Positions 25,043 through 34,571 are shown, numbered from the stretch's first letter. The stretch is DNA of 64,000 nucleotides from Marinobacter piscis (GCF_007671655.1 NZ_VCGX01000001.1:1087917-1151916), one strand, 5' to 3'. Notes: a model not told the origin generated them from the sequence alone. Numbers and translations are program-made.

Positions 25043-25774
25043 TTATTCGGCGGCGGCGTCGTCGCCGGCACCCGGGTTGATAGCGAGTAGTTCCACATCA
25101 AAAATCAGGGTTTCGTTGGGACCGATTGCGCGGTTGCCTCCCGGGCCATAGGCAAGATCCGACGGGATATACAGCTTGTAGCGGGCACCCTCACTCATCA
25201 GCTGAAGCCCTTCAGTCCACCCGGGGATAACCTGGTTCAGGCCGAACGTTACCGGCTCTCCGCGTTCGCGGGAGCTATCGAAAACTTCGCCAGACAACAG
25301 TTCGCCGGTGTAATGCACTTCTACTGTGTCCGTGGCAGCTGGCTGTTCACCTGAGCCTTCCTGCAGAACTTCGTACTGCAGGCCAGACTCTGTCGTCTGC
25401 ACCCCATCGCGCTCGGCGTTCTCGGACAGAAAGGCTTCGCCGGCTTCCTGGTTCTTTTGTGCCAGTTCTTCCATTTCTTTGCCCTGCTTCTGCTGGAGCG
25501 TCTTCTGGTACTCCATCAGGGCCTGCTGGATTTCTTCGCGACTCATGCGCGTGGTGTCCTCGTCACCTGCATGGCCATGCTGGATACCTTGCAGAAACTG
25601 GTCCATTTGCAAGTCCGGGAGATCGTTACCCATCCGCTCACCCAGCACCAGGCCCATGCCGTAGCTGACTTTCTGGTCAGTGGAGTCCAGTGCCGGATCC
25701 GTCGGTGTCTCGGGTGGGGTAGAGCAGCCAGCAACCAGACCGGTTACCGCCAATGCAAGCAGCGTTTTTTTCAT
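25043..25774 (-). CDS. fkpA: FKBP-type peptidyl-prolyl isomerase lipoprotein
   Basis: This 243-residue protein has a lipoprotein signal (MKKTLLALAVTGLVAGCS, lipidated Cys at residue 17), an N-terminal helical dimerisation domain (residues ~30-125) and a C-terminal FKBP domain (VEVHYTGELLSGEVFDSS... QVIPGWTEGLQLM... IPSDLAYG). It speeds proline isomerisation and assists folding of envelope proteins, like FkpA and Mip. E. coli FkpA is soluble in the periplasm, while this one should be membrane-anchored, as Mip-type proteins are. It is expressed alone. Confidence 0.9.
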   Translation of the reverse strand: MKKTLLALAVTGLVAGCSTPPETPTDPALDSTDQKVSYGMGLVLGERMGNDLPDLQMDQFLQGIQHGHAGDEDTTRMSREEIQQALMEYQKTLQQKQGKEMEELAQKNQEAGEAFLSENAERDGVQTTESGLQYEVLQEGSGEQPAATDTVEVHYTGELLSGEVFDSSRERGEPVTFGLNQVIPGWTEGLQLMSEGARYKLYIPSDLAYGPGGNRAIGPNETLIFDVELLAINPGAGDDAAAE

Positions 25775-25931
25775 ATCATCATCCTTAGGGTTAGTACCAA
25801 GTGAGTCTCAACCCACGCATTGTATTTATCTGAGGAGGAAAAGGTAACGGGTTCCGGGATCAGATGCCACTGAACATCTGTTAAGGCGCTGATAACAACG
25901 TGATGTGCGTGCCACAACTGTAGATAAGGTC

Positions 25932-26315
25932 TCAGCTTCCATTACGCCCGGTGCCCGGGCTCAGCGAAAAGGGCGCACTGTAAGGGGATTGCCAGTCAGT
26001 GTCCGACCCCGGATTAGCTGTAGCCGGCAAGTTACTGTCGGTCCGCTCTATGGCCAGGGCGTTCCAGGGACCTTGTTCTGGCGGTTGGTCGGCATAATGC
26101 CAGTTGCCATCCGTATCCTGCCATTTGAAAACAATATCCGGGCCATCTGTGGGAACCGGGGAAGGTACAAGTCCCTCAAACGCAGGAATCTCGGCTTCTG
26201 TGTCCTCTGCAACCGGTTCAGAGGTTGGCTCCGGTTCATTGAGGCCAAAAAATATCAACAATAAAAGCAGGCCGAGTGCCGGGAATGAGATCCGAATGAG
26301 CCATTTCATAATCAT
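25932..26315 (-). CDS. DUF4124 domain protein
   Basis: This 127-residue protein has one N-terminal membrane segment (residues ~5-24), a Pro/Glu-rich linker and a DUF4124 segment, FKWQDTDGNWHYADQPP (residues ~63-79), typical of small envelope proteins of unknown function in gammaproteobacteria. The start may be residue 1 or the Met at residue 3. It overlaps the preceding gene by 4 bp, so the two are translated together. Confidence 0.78.
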   Translation of the reverse strand: MIMKWLIRISFPALGLLLLLIFFGLNEPEPTSEPVAEDTEAEIPAFEGLVPSPVPTDGPDIVFKWQDTDGNWHYADQPPEQGPWNALAIERTDSNLPATANPGSDTDWQSPYSAPFSLSPGTGRNGS

Positions 26316-26872
26316 GGCGACGCGTCTCTTTGCTTGAAGTCGCTAAGAATGGCGCCCAGTTGGTCAAGAAAGGGCTGGGCATGTGCAGTGGTACCCTGTT
26401 CAGGGGCGGCTGCGGCAAGATTGGTATGAATCAGCTCATCCTCTGTATGTATAGTGTGCTTTTCCGGGTTCTGGTCCGGTATTGTTTGCCAGGCCAGCGC
26501 CAGCTCGATTTTCTCGGCTTCTAATTCCAGCTCTGCCAGAGTTAAACGCAGAGCGCTGTACGGAGCTTGTGCCTTGGGCAATGACTGGCGGGCGGCCCGC
26601 AGGCAGCCGGTTACACGGCCGCGCCACTCTGTTACCTTAGTGCTCTCGGATCCAGTATAAACTCTGTTATTGAGTGCAAGCCAGCCCGCGCACAAAATCC
26701 GTGTTACGCTCCAGCCTTCATTTTGCAGAGCCAGAGACGCTTCCTGCACAGACGGAAGCCGCCAGAACTCCAGCGCAAACCGCCAGAGCGGGTTGTCAGC
26801 TTCCAGATCACCCGGTAACTCCATAGCAGAGGTGACGGGTAACGTCGGGCTGGCTTGCAGGTTACCTGGCAT
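26312..26872 (-). CDS. Conserved protein of the TIGR02444 family
   Basis: This 186-residue cytoplasmic protein matches a conserved family found next to yheS in pseudomonads and relatives: NPLWRFALEFWRLPSVQEASLALQ and VTRILCAGWLALNNR. No function is known. It is divergent from yheS with 46 bp between, and overlaps the DUF4124 gene by 4 bp. The frame is open to the ATG at 26872; an internal start would still keep the conserved part. Confidence 0.75.
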   Translation of the reverse strand: MPGNLQASPTLPVTSAMELPGDLEADNPLWRFALEFWRLPSVQEASLALQNEGWSVTRILCAGWLALNNRVYTGSESTKVTEWRGRVTGCLRAARQSLPKAQAPYSALRLTLAELELEAEKIELALAWQTIPDQNPEKHTIHTEDELIHTNLAAAAPEQGTTAHAQPFLDQLGAILSDFKQRDASP

Positions 26873-26918
26873 GAGTATGAAACGGTCCCTGAAAATTTTA
26901 AACTGATTATATTAAAAC

Positions 26919-28898
26919 ATGTTAACGATAACAGATCTCAGTCTACAACGGGGCGGCGACTGGTTACTAGACGCCGTCAATCTGACCGTGCAGCCTGGTC
27001 AGCGAATGGCCATCGTCGGCGCCAACGGTGCAGGTAAGTCGAGCCTGTTCCAGCTGCTTCTTGGGCAGCTGTCGCCAGAGCAGGGCAGTGTGTCACTTCC
27101 CGGAGGCTGTCGCATTGCCCATATGGCCCAGGAGGTCAGGGCGACAGAGCAAAGTGCACGGGATTTTGTCCTTGATGGTGACACCGACCTGCGCCGGCTT
27201 GAACAGGAGCTTGTGCAGGCAGAAGCCCGGGGCGACGATAATGCGGTAGCGCACATACACGGCGAGCTGGATGTGCATGAAGCCTGGTCGGCAGCAAGGC
27301 GTGCAGAGTCACTGCTGCGGGGTCTCGGGTTTCAGGACGGGGACGCAGACCGGCCTGTGTCTGCATTTTCCGGTGGCTGGCGTATCCGGCTGAACCTGGC
27401 GCAGGCGCTGATGCGGCCGTCAGATCTGCTGTTACTTGATGAGCCGACCAACCACCTGGACCTTGATGCCTGTCTGTGGCTTGAAAACTGGTTGCGACGT
27501 TATGAAGGTACGCTGCTTTTTATCTCCCACGACCGGGATTTTATGGACCGGGTGGCCACGCATGTGGTGCATTTTGATCGGTGCAAACTGGACCTGTATA
27601 CGGGCAATTACTCTGCCTTTGAAGTTCAGCGCAGCGAGCGCCTCGCTCAGCAGCAGGCCGGCTTCGAACGACAGCAGGCACGAATAGCGGAAATACAGCG
27701 GTTCATTGACCGCTTCAAAGCCAAGGCAACCAAGGCCCGTCAGGCTCAGAGCCGGGTGAAGTCCCTGGAGCGAATGGAAAAGATTGCGCCGGCCCATATA
27801 GATTCGCCCTTCAGTTTCGAGTTTCCAGTGGCTGACAAAGTATCTAACCCATTGCTGTCTATTCGCCATGGTCAGGCCGGGCATGGCGAGCAGGTTATTC
27901 TCAACAATATTAATCTGACTCTGTTGCCGGGCAGTCGTATCGGTCTGCTGGGGCCAAACGGCGCAGGCAAGTCCACGCTGATGGATGCCTTGCTGGGAGA
28001 CGGGGAGTCGGGCGCCGCAAGCACGCTGATATCAGGTGAACGTGTGTGTGGTGAGCATCTGGCCATAGGCTACTTTGCGCAACACCAGCTGGAGTCCCTG
28101 GATCTGGATGCCAGTCCGTTTCTGCACCTGCAGCGGTTATCTCCTACCGCATCCGAGCAAAGTATTCGTAATTTTCTGGGTGGTTTCGATTTCCGCGGTG
28201 ATGATGCCCTGGGCCGGATACGCTCGTTTTCCGGTGGCGAGAAAGCCCGTGTCGCCCTGGCCGTTATTGCCTGGCAAAGGCCCAACCTGTTACTTCTGGA
28301 TGAGCCAACCAACCACCTTGACCTGGAAATGCGTCAGGCTCTGACCATGGCGCTGCAGAATTTTGAAGGGGCGATTGTGGTGGTGTCCCACGACCGGCAT
28401 TTGTTGCGAAATACGGTCGATGAGTTCTGGCTGGTGAATGATGGCAGTGTGACTGAATATCAGGGTGATCTTGAAGACTATGAACGCTGGCTGGCGGATC
28501 GCCGTAAAGATGAAACCGAAGCGCCCAGGCGCCAGACGGCGGATGCCCGGACAACCCCTGATTCTGCATCAAAGTCGCCGGCAGATACCAGCGTCGGAGA
28601 AAGCGCCGACGACCGGAAGGCCCGCAAGCGGGCTGAGGCTGCGCTCCGGAAAAAACTGAGCCCATACCGCAAGCGCCAGGCCCTGCTGGAGAAACAAATG
28701 GAGTCCCTGAATGAGACCCTGAGTAGCCTGGAATCTGAACTCTCGGTCCCCGAACTGTACGAAGACGGACAAAAGGATCGCCTGAAAGAGCTACTGAGCA
28801 AACAGTCTTCTGCTAACGCCGAACTTGAAGACGTTGAGACCGAGTGGCTTGAAGTCAGTGAAGCGGTAGAAGTGATGGAAGAGGAGCTGACGGGGTAG
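26919..28898 (+). CDS. yheS: ABC-F ATPase YheS
   Basis: This 659-residue protein has two ABC domains and no membrane segments. Walker A motifs are GANGAGKSS (residues ~34-42) and GPNGAGKST; signatures are FSGGWRIRLNLA and FSGGEKARVALA; both Walker B motifs read LLLLDEPTNHLDL. The linker KATKARQAQSRVKSLERME is typical of ABC-F factors that act on ribosomes. Match with E. coli YheS (637) is along the whole length. The C-terminal ~90 residues form a charged coiled coil. Confidence 0.95.
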   Translation: MLTITDLSLQRGGDWLLDAVNLTVQPGQRMAIVGANGAGKSSLFQLLLGQLSPEQGSVSLPGGCRIAHMAQEVRATEQSARDFVLDGDTDLRRLEQELVQAEARGDDNAVAHIHGELDVHEAWSAARRAESLLRGLGFQDGDADRPVSAFSGGWRIRLNLAQALMRPSDLLLLDEPTNHLDLDACLWLENWLRRYEGTLLFISHDRDFMDRVATHVVHFDRCKLDLYTGNYSAFEVQRSERLAQQQAGFERQQARIAEIQRFIDRFKAKATKARQAQSRVKSLERMEKIAPAHIDSPFSFEFPVADKVSNPLLSIRHGQAGHGEQVILNNINLTLLPGSRIGLLGPNGAGKSTLMDALLGDGESGAASTLISGERVCGEHLAIGYFAQHQLESLDLDASPFLHLQRLSPTASEQSIRNFLGGFDFRGDDALGRIRSFSGGEKARVALAVIAWQRPNLLLLDEPTNHLDLEMRQALTMALQNFEGAIVVVSHDRHLLRNTVDEFWLVNDGSVTEYQGDLEDYERWLADRRKDETEAPRRQTADARTTPDSASKSPADTSVGESADDRKARKRAEAALRKKLSPYRKRQALLEKQMESLNETLSSLESELSVPELYEDGQKDRLKELLSKQSSANAELEDVETEWLEVSEAVEVMEEELTG

Positions 28899-28914
28899 AG
28901 CGAATCCCGTCAGC
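28886..28914. terminator. Hairpin at the convergent yheS/ppx ends
   Basis: A 9-bp stem GCTGACGGG/CCCGTCAGC (28886-28894 with 28906-28914) covers both stop codons. There is no T-run, so the terminator role is tentative. Confidence 0.45.
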
Positions 28915-30436
28915 CTCCGGCCAGTTCCAGCACAAAATTCTGTTTGGCGAGATAGTCCTGCTCGTTCATCAGGTCGGCAAGCGTGAGTGGGCGCTTGTCA
29001 AACCAGCCTTCCGGAAACGTCACCAGCAGATTATTCTCTCCCGCCTGCAGAGTGAAATCCGGAGGTGGCTCCAGGTTGCGGGAGTGCTGGATCAGCACGG
29101 CCAGGCGGAGCAGAATGCATAGATACCTAAGACGCTTTGAATCGCCCGGGTAGATGCCTTCAAAAATAGAGGCACTGAATTTGCGCCTGTGTCCCCGTAC
29201 CAGTATGGCCAGCTCGCGCTGCGCCTGCTGCGTGAAACCCGGCAAGTCGGAATAGCGCAGCAGGTAAGCTCCGTGTTTATGGTATTGGCTGTGGGAGATG
29301 GTAAGACCTATTTCATGGAGCCGGCTGGCCCAGCGCAAAGCTTCTTCGTTGCCCGGAGTATCCAGCCCCCAGACGGGGGCAACCTGTTGCCACGCTGCCA
29401 CAGCTGTGGCCTCAACGGCCGCTCCCTGTTTCTTGTCTGTATGGTACCTTTCCTGTAGTGCCGAGATGCTGCGCTCCCGGACATCTTCGTGCTGGATACG
29501 TCCGGCAATGCCATACAATAACCCTTCCCTGAGCGCACCGTCGGTAAAGGACATTTCCTGAATTTTCAGCAACCGGAATGCCCCCATCAGAATGGCAAAC
29601 CCGGCCGGGAAAATAGTCCGGCGCTCGGGCCGCAGTCCGAGCTCGCCCAGCTTCTCAACATTGCCCATAGCCACCAGCCGGCGACGCAGCTCATCCATGC
29701 TGCTGCGGGTAATGGTACCGTCTGTGATCTGCAAAGTGGCCAGCACATTGCTGATGGCCTTGATTGAGCCGGAAGCGCCGACAGAACTTTGCCAGCCCAG
29801 TGAACGGAAACGCTTACGGATGCTCAGCAGCTCCTGCTCGGCATGGGTGATCGCTTTATCCAGCTGTTTGCGGGTAATCCGGCCATCGGCAAAATAGCGG
29901 TTACGGAAAGACACACACCCCATGTGCAGACTCTCCAGCTCCAGGGGCTCAAAGCGTTCGCCAATGATCAGCTCGGTACTGCCACCACCAATATCGATCA
30001 CCAGCCGTTGACCGGAATCATCAGAAAGCGTGTGAGAAACCCCCAGATAGATAACCCGGGCTTCTTCACGACCGGCAATAATTTCCACCGGGTAGCCCAG
30101 AACCTCCGCAGCTCTTGCCATGAATTCATTGGCGTTGCGCGCCATCCTGAGGGCATTGGTGCCTACAATCTGGACGCCTTCGGCCGGGGTTCCGTTGAGT
30201 CGCTGGGCAAACCGTCGCAGGCAATCCAGGCCCCTTTGCTGAGCCTCCTCAGTCAGACAGTTGTCTGAGTCCAGGCCGTCTCCAAGCTGTACTTTTTCGC
30301 CCATACGCTCCATGGTACGTATTTCCCCGTGCACCAGCTGGGCTACAACCATGTGGAAACTGTTCGAGCCCATATCTATGGCGGCTAACGTACTCGGGGC
30401 AGCGGCCTGATTCTGGGGAGATAAAGTGGCGGTCAC
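28910..30436 (-). CDS. ppx: Exopolyphosphatase Ppx
   Basis: This 508-residue enzyme removes terminal phosphates from polyphosphate. The ASKHA-fold N-terminal part has AAIDMGSNSFHMVVAQ and IDIGGGSTELI; FTDGALREGLLYG follows, and the C-terminal HD-like domain contains RLHEIGLTISHSQYHKHGAY. Length fits Ppx (E. coli 513). It starts with GTG. It is divergent from trxA, as in many pseudomonads. Confidence 0.93.
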   Translation of the reverse strand: MTATLSPQNQAAAPSTLAAIDMGSNSFHMVVAQLVHGEIRTMERMGEKVQLGDGLDSDNCLTEEAQQRGLDCLRRFAQRLNGTPAEGVQIVGTNALRMARNANEFMARAAEVLGYPVEIIAGREEARVIYLGVSHTLSDDSGQRLVIDIGGGSTELIIGERFEPLELESLHMGCVSFRNRYFADGRITRKQLDKAITHAEQELLSIRKRFRSLGWQSSVGASGSIKAISNVLATLQITDGTITRSSMDELRRRLVAMGNVEKLGELGLRPERRTIFPAGFAILMGAFRLLKIQEMSFTDGALREGLLYGIAGRIQHEDVRERSISALQERYHTDKKQGAAVEATAVAAWQQVAPVWGLDTPGNEEALRWASRLHEIGLTISHSQYHKHGAYLLRYSDLPGFTQQAQRELAILVRGHRRKFSASIFEGIYPGDSKRLRYLCILLRLAVLIQHSRNLEPPPDFTLQAGENNLLVTFPEGWFDKRPLTLADLMNEQDYLAKQNFVLELAGG

Positions 30437-30697
30437 AGTGTCTGGAATCCTGTCGTCAAAACGTGAGGCTACTATAAGCCAAAACCCGGGGGTATGTCAG
30501 TCGGCTCCGGGAAGCTACACTCACGGAACGCGATCCGAATTGATCCGGGTCAGAAGAAGCGTGTTTCAAGCTGGTGGATCTACTGCTTCACATACGTAGG
30601 ATTAATCGCGTAAAGTAGCAGTATCAATCAACAGCACGTTCAGGCAGGTACCGGTTTTGCCGAAGGCCTGTTGTGGTGCATGAATCAGGAAAATGAA

Positions 30698-31024
30698 ATG
30701 AGCGCAAATATCGTAAAAGTAACCGATGCATCCTTCGAGCAGGATGTACTGCAGTCTGACATCCCCGTACTGGTTGATTACTGGGCAGAATGGTGCGGGC
30801 CGTGCAAGATGATTGCGCCTGTGCTCGAAGAAATTGCCGACGAATACGAAGGCAAACTGAAAATCTGCAAGCTCAACATCGACGAAAACGAACAGACACC
30901 GCCCAAATTCAACATTCGTGGTATCCCGACACTGATGCTGTTCAAAAACGGCAACGTGGACGCGACCAAAGTGGGCGCACTGTCCAAGTCCCAGCTCGCG
31001 GCATTTCTGGACAGCAACCTCTGA
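30698..31024 (+). CDS. trxA: Thioredoxin 1
   Basis: This 108-residue cytoplasmic disulfide reductase has the active site WCGPCK (residues ~32-37), the cis-Pro loop GIPTLMLF and the usual length. The ATG at 30698 is preferred over starts at 30671 and 30680, because AGGAAAATGA lies just upstream and the product then matches the family. In this order (ppx, trxA, then rho further on) the arrangement resembles other gammaproteobacteria, where rho follows trxA; here about 3.7 kb of molybdopterin genes lie between. Confidence 0.96.
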   Translation: MSANIVKVTDASFEQDVLQSDIPVLVDYWAEWCGPCKMIAPVLEEIADEYEGKLKICKLNIDENEQTPPKFNIRGIPTLMLFKNGNVDATKVGALSKSQLAAFLDSNL

Positions 31025-31048
31025 TTGCATCCTGATTGCCTGAAAAAG

Positions 31049-31084
31049 AACCGCCCCTGAGCCTTGCTCCCGGGCGGTTTTTTT
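31049..31084 (+). terminator. Rho-independent terminator of trxA
   Basis: The stem AACCGCCC/GGGCGGTT (31049-31056 with 31072-31079) is followed by a run of T. Confidence 0.9.
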
Positions 31085-31112
31085 GTAATCAGACCTCGCC
31101 CTGAGACACACA

Positions 31113-31727
31113 ATGGACGACATTTCCCATAAGGCAGTGGCCACAGAAACCTGCAGACATGTCTGTGCACTGTTACTGGCCGGCGGCGCCGGAACCCGCA
31201 TGCATGGCCAGGACAAAGGCCTCATGCACTGGCGCAACCGTCCCATGGCACACTGGGTAGCCGAAGCCCTGAGCGTCGTGGCCACCCCATTACTGATCAG
31301 TGCCAACCGATCCCTGGAAGACTACCGCCGCCTGGGCGATGTGCTCCAGGACGCCCCCGAATTCAAAGGCCAGGGCCCTCTTGCCGGATTACTCCCGGGC
31401 ATGACCGAAGCCAGAAAACGCGGCTACGACGCCTTACTCGTATGTCCCTGCGACACCCCCGGCATACAACCAGACGTCTTCCAGCGCCTGCTGAACGCCT
31501 GGCACGAACAGCCTGAACGCCCCGTCATCGCCCAATGCGAGGGAAAATCCCACCCGCTGCACGGTATATACCCGGTATCACTGATTAACCTGCTGGAAAC
31601 CCAGCTACGAGACGATAACCGAAGAGTCATGGTGTTCGCCGAAAGCGCAGGCGCGAGAATCCTGGACTGCCCGGAGGCTGAAGAAGCCTTCAAAAACAGA
31701 AACCGACCAGAAGATCTGATGAGTTAA
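31113..31727 (+). CDS. mobA: Molybdenum cofactor guanylyltransferase MobA
   Basis: This 204-residue enzyme adds GMP to molybdopterin to make the bis-MGD cofactor. The N-terminal nucleotide-binding loop LLAGGAGTRMHGQDKGLM is typical, as are the Asp of VCPCDTPG and the PLHGIYP segment. It starts 28 bp after the trxA terminator and faces the moaE-moaD-moeA-moaB group, with a palindromic element between. Confidence 0.94.
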   Translation: MDDISHKAVATETCRHVCALLLAGGAGTRMHGQDKGLMHWRNRPMAHWVAEALSVVATPLLISANRSLEDYRRLGDVLQDAPEFKGQGPLAGLLPGMTEARKRGYDALLVCPCDTPGIQPDVFQRLLNAWHEQPERPVIAQCEGKSHPLHGIYPVSLINLLETQLRDDNRRVMVFAESAGARILDCPEAEEAFKNRNRPEDLMS

Positions 31728-31765
31728 AATACTAACTAGCTACAAAAAATTGGCACAAACCAGGG

Positions 31766-31874
31766 CTTAGGCGGGGGATTACCTTCCCGAAAATGTGCGG
31801 AGCCATGGATGGCGAAGCCAAGCGTACAAGGACGTATTAACAGCGTTTTTCGGGAAGGTAATCCCCCGCCTGAG
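31766..31874. repeat. Palindromic element copy 2: conserved core, copy-specific arms
   Basis: Two 28-bp arms (31766-31793 and 31847-31874; one T/C difference that still pairs as G-U in RNA) enclose a 53-nt core that begins TGTGCGGAGCCA and ends AGCGT. The core aligns with that of copy 1 (15461-15518), most closely over its first ~33 bases. The arms are unrelated to those of copy 1. It lies between the convergent mobA and moaE genes. Confidence 0.9.
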
Positions 31875-31903
31875 TCCGGCCTGCATAGTGCCAGAGAGGC
31901 TGA

Positions 31904-32353
31904 TTACGTATTCCAGGCCTCCCCCCGGGCAACATCCGAAGCCTTCTGCTCCACCCAATGCTCGCCGCTTTCAGAAAGCTCCTTCTTCCAGAAAGGTGCC
32001 GACGTCTTCAGCGCATCCATAATAAACTCACAGGCCGAAAACGCATCAGCACGATGGGCACTGCAAACCCCCACAAATACAATCTGCTCCTGCAACAGCA
32101 GCTCACCAACCCGGTGAATTACCCGCGCCTTACGCACATCCCAGCGCCGTGAAGCCTCTTCAATCAGCCCGGCAATCATCTGCTCGGTCATCCCCGGGTA
32201 ATGCTCCAGAAACAACCCGGACACACCCTGAGTGTCACCACTGTCCCGCACCAGGCCGGTAAACGTTGCGATTGCCCCGGTACCGGCGCCGCTGTCACGC
32301 AGAGCGGCATATTCGGCAGCGGCATCAAAATCCTCTGTCTGCACACTGATCAT
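31904..32353 (-). CDS. moaE: Molybdopterin synthase catalytic subunit MoaE
   Basis: This 149-residue large subunit forms molybdopterin dithiolene with MoaD. Typical segments are GAIATFTGLVRD, LEHYPGMTEQMI, ARVIHRVGEL and the catalytic-Lys region APFWKKE. Length matches E. coli MoaE (150). It follows moaD by 2 bp. Confidence 0.95.
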   Translation of the reverse strand: MISVQTEDFDAAAEYAALRDSGAGTGAIATFTGLVRDSGDTQGVSGLFLEHYPGMTEQMIAGLIEEASRRWDVRKARVIHRVGELLLQEQIVFVGVCSAHRADAFSACEFIMDALKTSAPFWKKELSESGEHWVEQKASDVARGEAWNT

Positions 32354-32355
32354 TT

Positions 32356-32616
32356 CTAGCCTCCGGTTACCGGTGGGAAAAAGGCCACCTCATCACCGGC
32401 CTTTACCGGTGAGCCAGGTTTTGCCATGGCCTGATTGATGGCAATCATTACCGGCTGACCACCCTGCAACTGGGCCCAGGGGCCACCCCGGCTGGCCAGA
32501 GCTGCAAGCAGATCACCAGCAGTCTGCTCCCCGTCGGCCGGTAGAGTCAGCTGCTCGGTGCCCAGCTCCTCCCGGAGGCGGGCAAAAAAACGAACGGTCA
32601 GAGTCTGTTCAGTCAT
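32356..32616 (-). CDS. moaD: Molybdopterin synthase sulfur carrier MoaD
   Basis: This 86-residue ubiquitin-like protein carries sulfur as a thiocarboxylate on its C-terminal Gly. It ends PPVTGG as required, and has the RFFARLREELG start. It lies 1 bp after moeA and 2 bp before moaE. Confidence 0.94.
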   Translation of the reverse strand: MTEQTLTVRFFARLREELGTEQLTLPADGEQTAGDLLAALASRGGPWAQLQGGQPVMIAINQAMAKPGSPVKAGDEVAFFPPVTGG

Positions 32617-32617
32617 A

Positions 32618-33829
32618 TCAGGTCAATAACTCAGTGAATGGATAGTAGGTCAACAGGTCGCCTTCAGTAACGGTAACATGCTCCGGGACGACCGCCAGCC
32701 CTCCGGCCCAGCAGGCAGAACTCAGCATGCCGGAACTCTGGTTGGAATAGGACGTAACCAGGGTTTTACCATCAACCAACTCCGTACGGGCGCGGACAAA
32801 CTCCCTGCGCACTGAAGGCGATGTGACCGCAAATCCCGCCGGCACCTGCTGGCCCACGGGGTGAACCTGCAAACGTCCCTGGCAGGTGCGAATATAGGGC
32901 ATACCGACAACCAGGAAGGTCACCAGCACGGCTGCAGGGTTTCCGGGCAGGCCCAGGACAGGCGTGCCATTGATGGCTCCGAATGCCAGGGGTTTGCCGG
33001 GTTTGATGGCCATGCGCCAGAGCGACAGTTCGCCGGACTCCTCAAGGACGGCCCGGACGTGGTCTTCCTCGCCTACAGAAACACCGCCGCTGGTGATGAT
33101 CAGGTCAGCCTGCGCGGCCGCCTTTTCCAGGGTTTCCCGGGTAACCGAGCGGGTGTCCTTCAAGGTCTCGCACAGAACCACCTCGCAGCCGGCTTCTGCC
33201 AGCAGACCCAGCAGGGTAAACCGGTTGGTGTTATAGATCTGTCCGGGGCCAAGAGGGGTGCCCGGTTCGACCAGTTCGTCGCCTGTTGAAAAGACGGCGA
33301 CACGCATTTTCCGTGTAACTACAACATTGGCTACGCCCATGGACGCCAGAAGCCCCATCTCCTGCGAGCGTATTTTAGTACCTTTTGCCAGAGCCAGAGT
33401 GCCTTCAGCCAGGTCCTGGCCCTGTCGGCGTATGTTCTGATCGGCCTTTACATCGGTGTTAATCCTGATGCCCGTATCGGTGACCTCAACACGCTCCTGC
33501 ATGATGACAGTATCGGCACCGGCCGGGATTTCGGAGCCGGTAAAGATACGAACCGCAGTGCCAGGCTCAAGCGGGCGGGGCGCGGCTCCGGCCGGTATGC
33601 GGTCGGACACAGGTAAGGATTGGCCTTCTGTGTAATCCTGAGCGCGCAGGGCATAGCCATCCACTGCGCTGTTATCGGCTGGCGGGACATCGGCCGGAAC
33701 CTGGTAATCCTGGGCCAGAGTGCGCCCGAGGCACTCTGTTAGCGGTAGACTTTCACTTTCTGTTATCACCGGTGCCTGGGTCAGCAGGTGGGCGACTGCT
33801 TCTTCAACCGGTGTCAGATTGGCTGCCAT
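32618..33829 (-). CDS. moeA: Molybdopterin molybdotransferase MoeA
   Basis: This 403-residue enzyme inserts molybdate into molybdopterin. Motifs seen are DNSAVDGYALR, GTAVRIFTGSEIPAGADTV, the substrate loop TSGGVSVGEEDHV and PVLGLPGNPAA. Length matches E. coli MoeA (411). moaB lies 21 bp upstream on the same strand. Confidence 0.95.
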   Translation of the reverse strand: MAANLTPVEEAVAHLLTQAPVITESESLPLTECLGRTLAQDYQVPADVPPADNSAVDGYALRAQDYTEGQSLPVSDRIPAGAAPRPLEPGTAVRIFTGSEIPAGADTVIMQERVEVTDTGIRINTDVKADQNIRRQGQDLAEGTLALAKGTKIRSQEMGLLASMGVANVVVTRKMRVAVFSTGDELVEPGTPLGPGQIYNTNRFTLLGLLAEAGCEVVLCETLKDTRSVTRETLEKAAAQADLIITSGGVSVGEEDHVRAVLEESGELSLWRMAIKPGKPLAFGAINGTPVLGLPGNPAAVLVTFLVVGMPYIRTCQGRLQVHPVGQQVPAGFAVTSPSVRREFVRARTELVDGKTLVTSYSNQSSGMLSSACWAGGLAVVPEHVTVTEGDLLTYYPFTELLT

Positions 33830-33850
33830 GATCGTTCTCCGAATGCTGAA

Positions 33851-34423
33851 TTAGCGCGCGGCGCGGGTGCCGATGGTCTGCTGAAGCCGTGCAGTATCGC
33901 GATCGGGTTTGCGGCTTACCAGAGCGGAGAAGTTGCAGGGACCGTGACGGCTATCCAGCTGAGTACTGAGGATACCGTTCCAGCCGGTCCGGCAGGCTCC
34001 CGTAGAACCTGGCAGGCAGAAAATGGCTGTGTGGTTTGCAAGCCCCCCGAAGGCTCTGGACTGAATGGTGGACGTGCCGATTTCCGAGGCCGAAAGACGG
34101 CGGAACTCCTCACCGAAACCTTCAATAAACTTGTCCAGAAGAGGCGCGACAGCTTCGGGGGTGCTGTCACGCTCGTGAAAGCCGGTGCCGCCGGTGATAA
34201 TAACCACGTGAACATCCGGCTCGGCAATCCAGGACGACATAATGGCACGCACCAGATAAACGTCGTCTGGCAGCAGGCGCCTTGAAACCAGATTGTGCCC
34301 CGCCTCCAGTACGCTGTCTTCCAGGAACTGGCCAGAGGAGTCTTCATCCGGCCCGCGTGTATCGGAGATGGTCAAAAGGGCAATATTAAGGGGGTTGAGT
34401 TCGCTGGTGCGTTCACTGCTCAT
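33851..34423 (-). CDS. moaB: Molybdenum cofactor biosynthesis protein MoaB
   Basis: This 190-residue MogA/MoaB-family protein binds molybdopterin; in many bacteria it adenylates it before metal insertion. Seen are [35 protein letters not shown] and the C-terminal [12 protein letters not shown]. The ATG at 34423 gives the family start; the frame is open to 34588 without similarity. It heads the moaB-moeA-moaD-moaE operon. moaA and moaC are not in the window. Confidence 0.93.
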   Translation of the reverse strand: MSSERTSELNPLNIALLTISDTRGPDEDSSGQFLEDSVLEAGHNLVSRRLLPDDVYLVRAIMSSWIAEPDVHVVIITGGTGFHERDSTPEAVAPLLDKFIEGFGEEFRRLSASEIGTSTIQSRAFGGLANHTAIFCLPGSTGACRTGWNGILSTQLDSRHGPCNFSALVSRKPDRDTARLQQTIGTRAAR

Positions 34424-34571
34424 GAATAGCGCTCCGAAAATCACAGAGAAAGTTAGGTTACCAGTATCGCCATCGGAGCATATGAATGGAAGGGAGTAAC
34501 CCTTCAGGAGGAGGAGCGGCTGCTTTAGGACAGGTTTTCCCTGAAAATATGCGCTAATTTGCCCCGGGGGC

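Noticed and set aside
31795..32117. Open frames on the plus strand (including one beginning MRSHGWRSQAYKDVL)
   Set aside because: They start inside the palindromic element and run antisense to moaE; the peptide arises from the repeat core and is a false gene.
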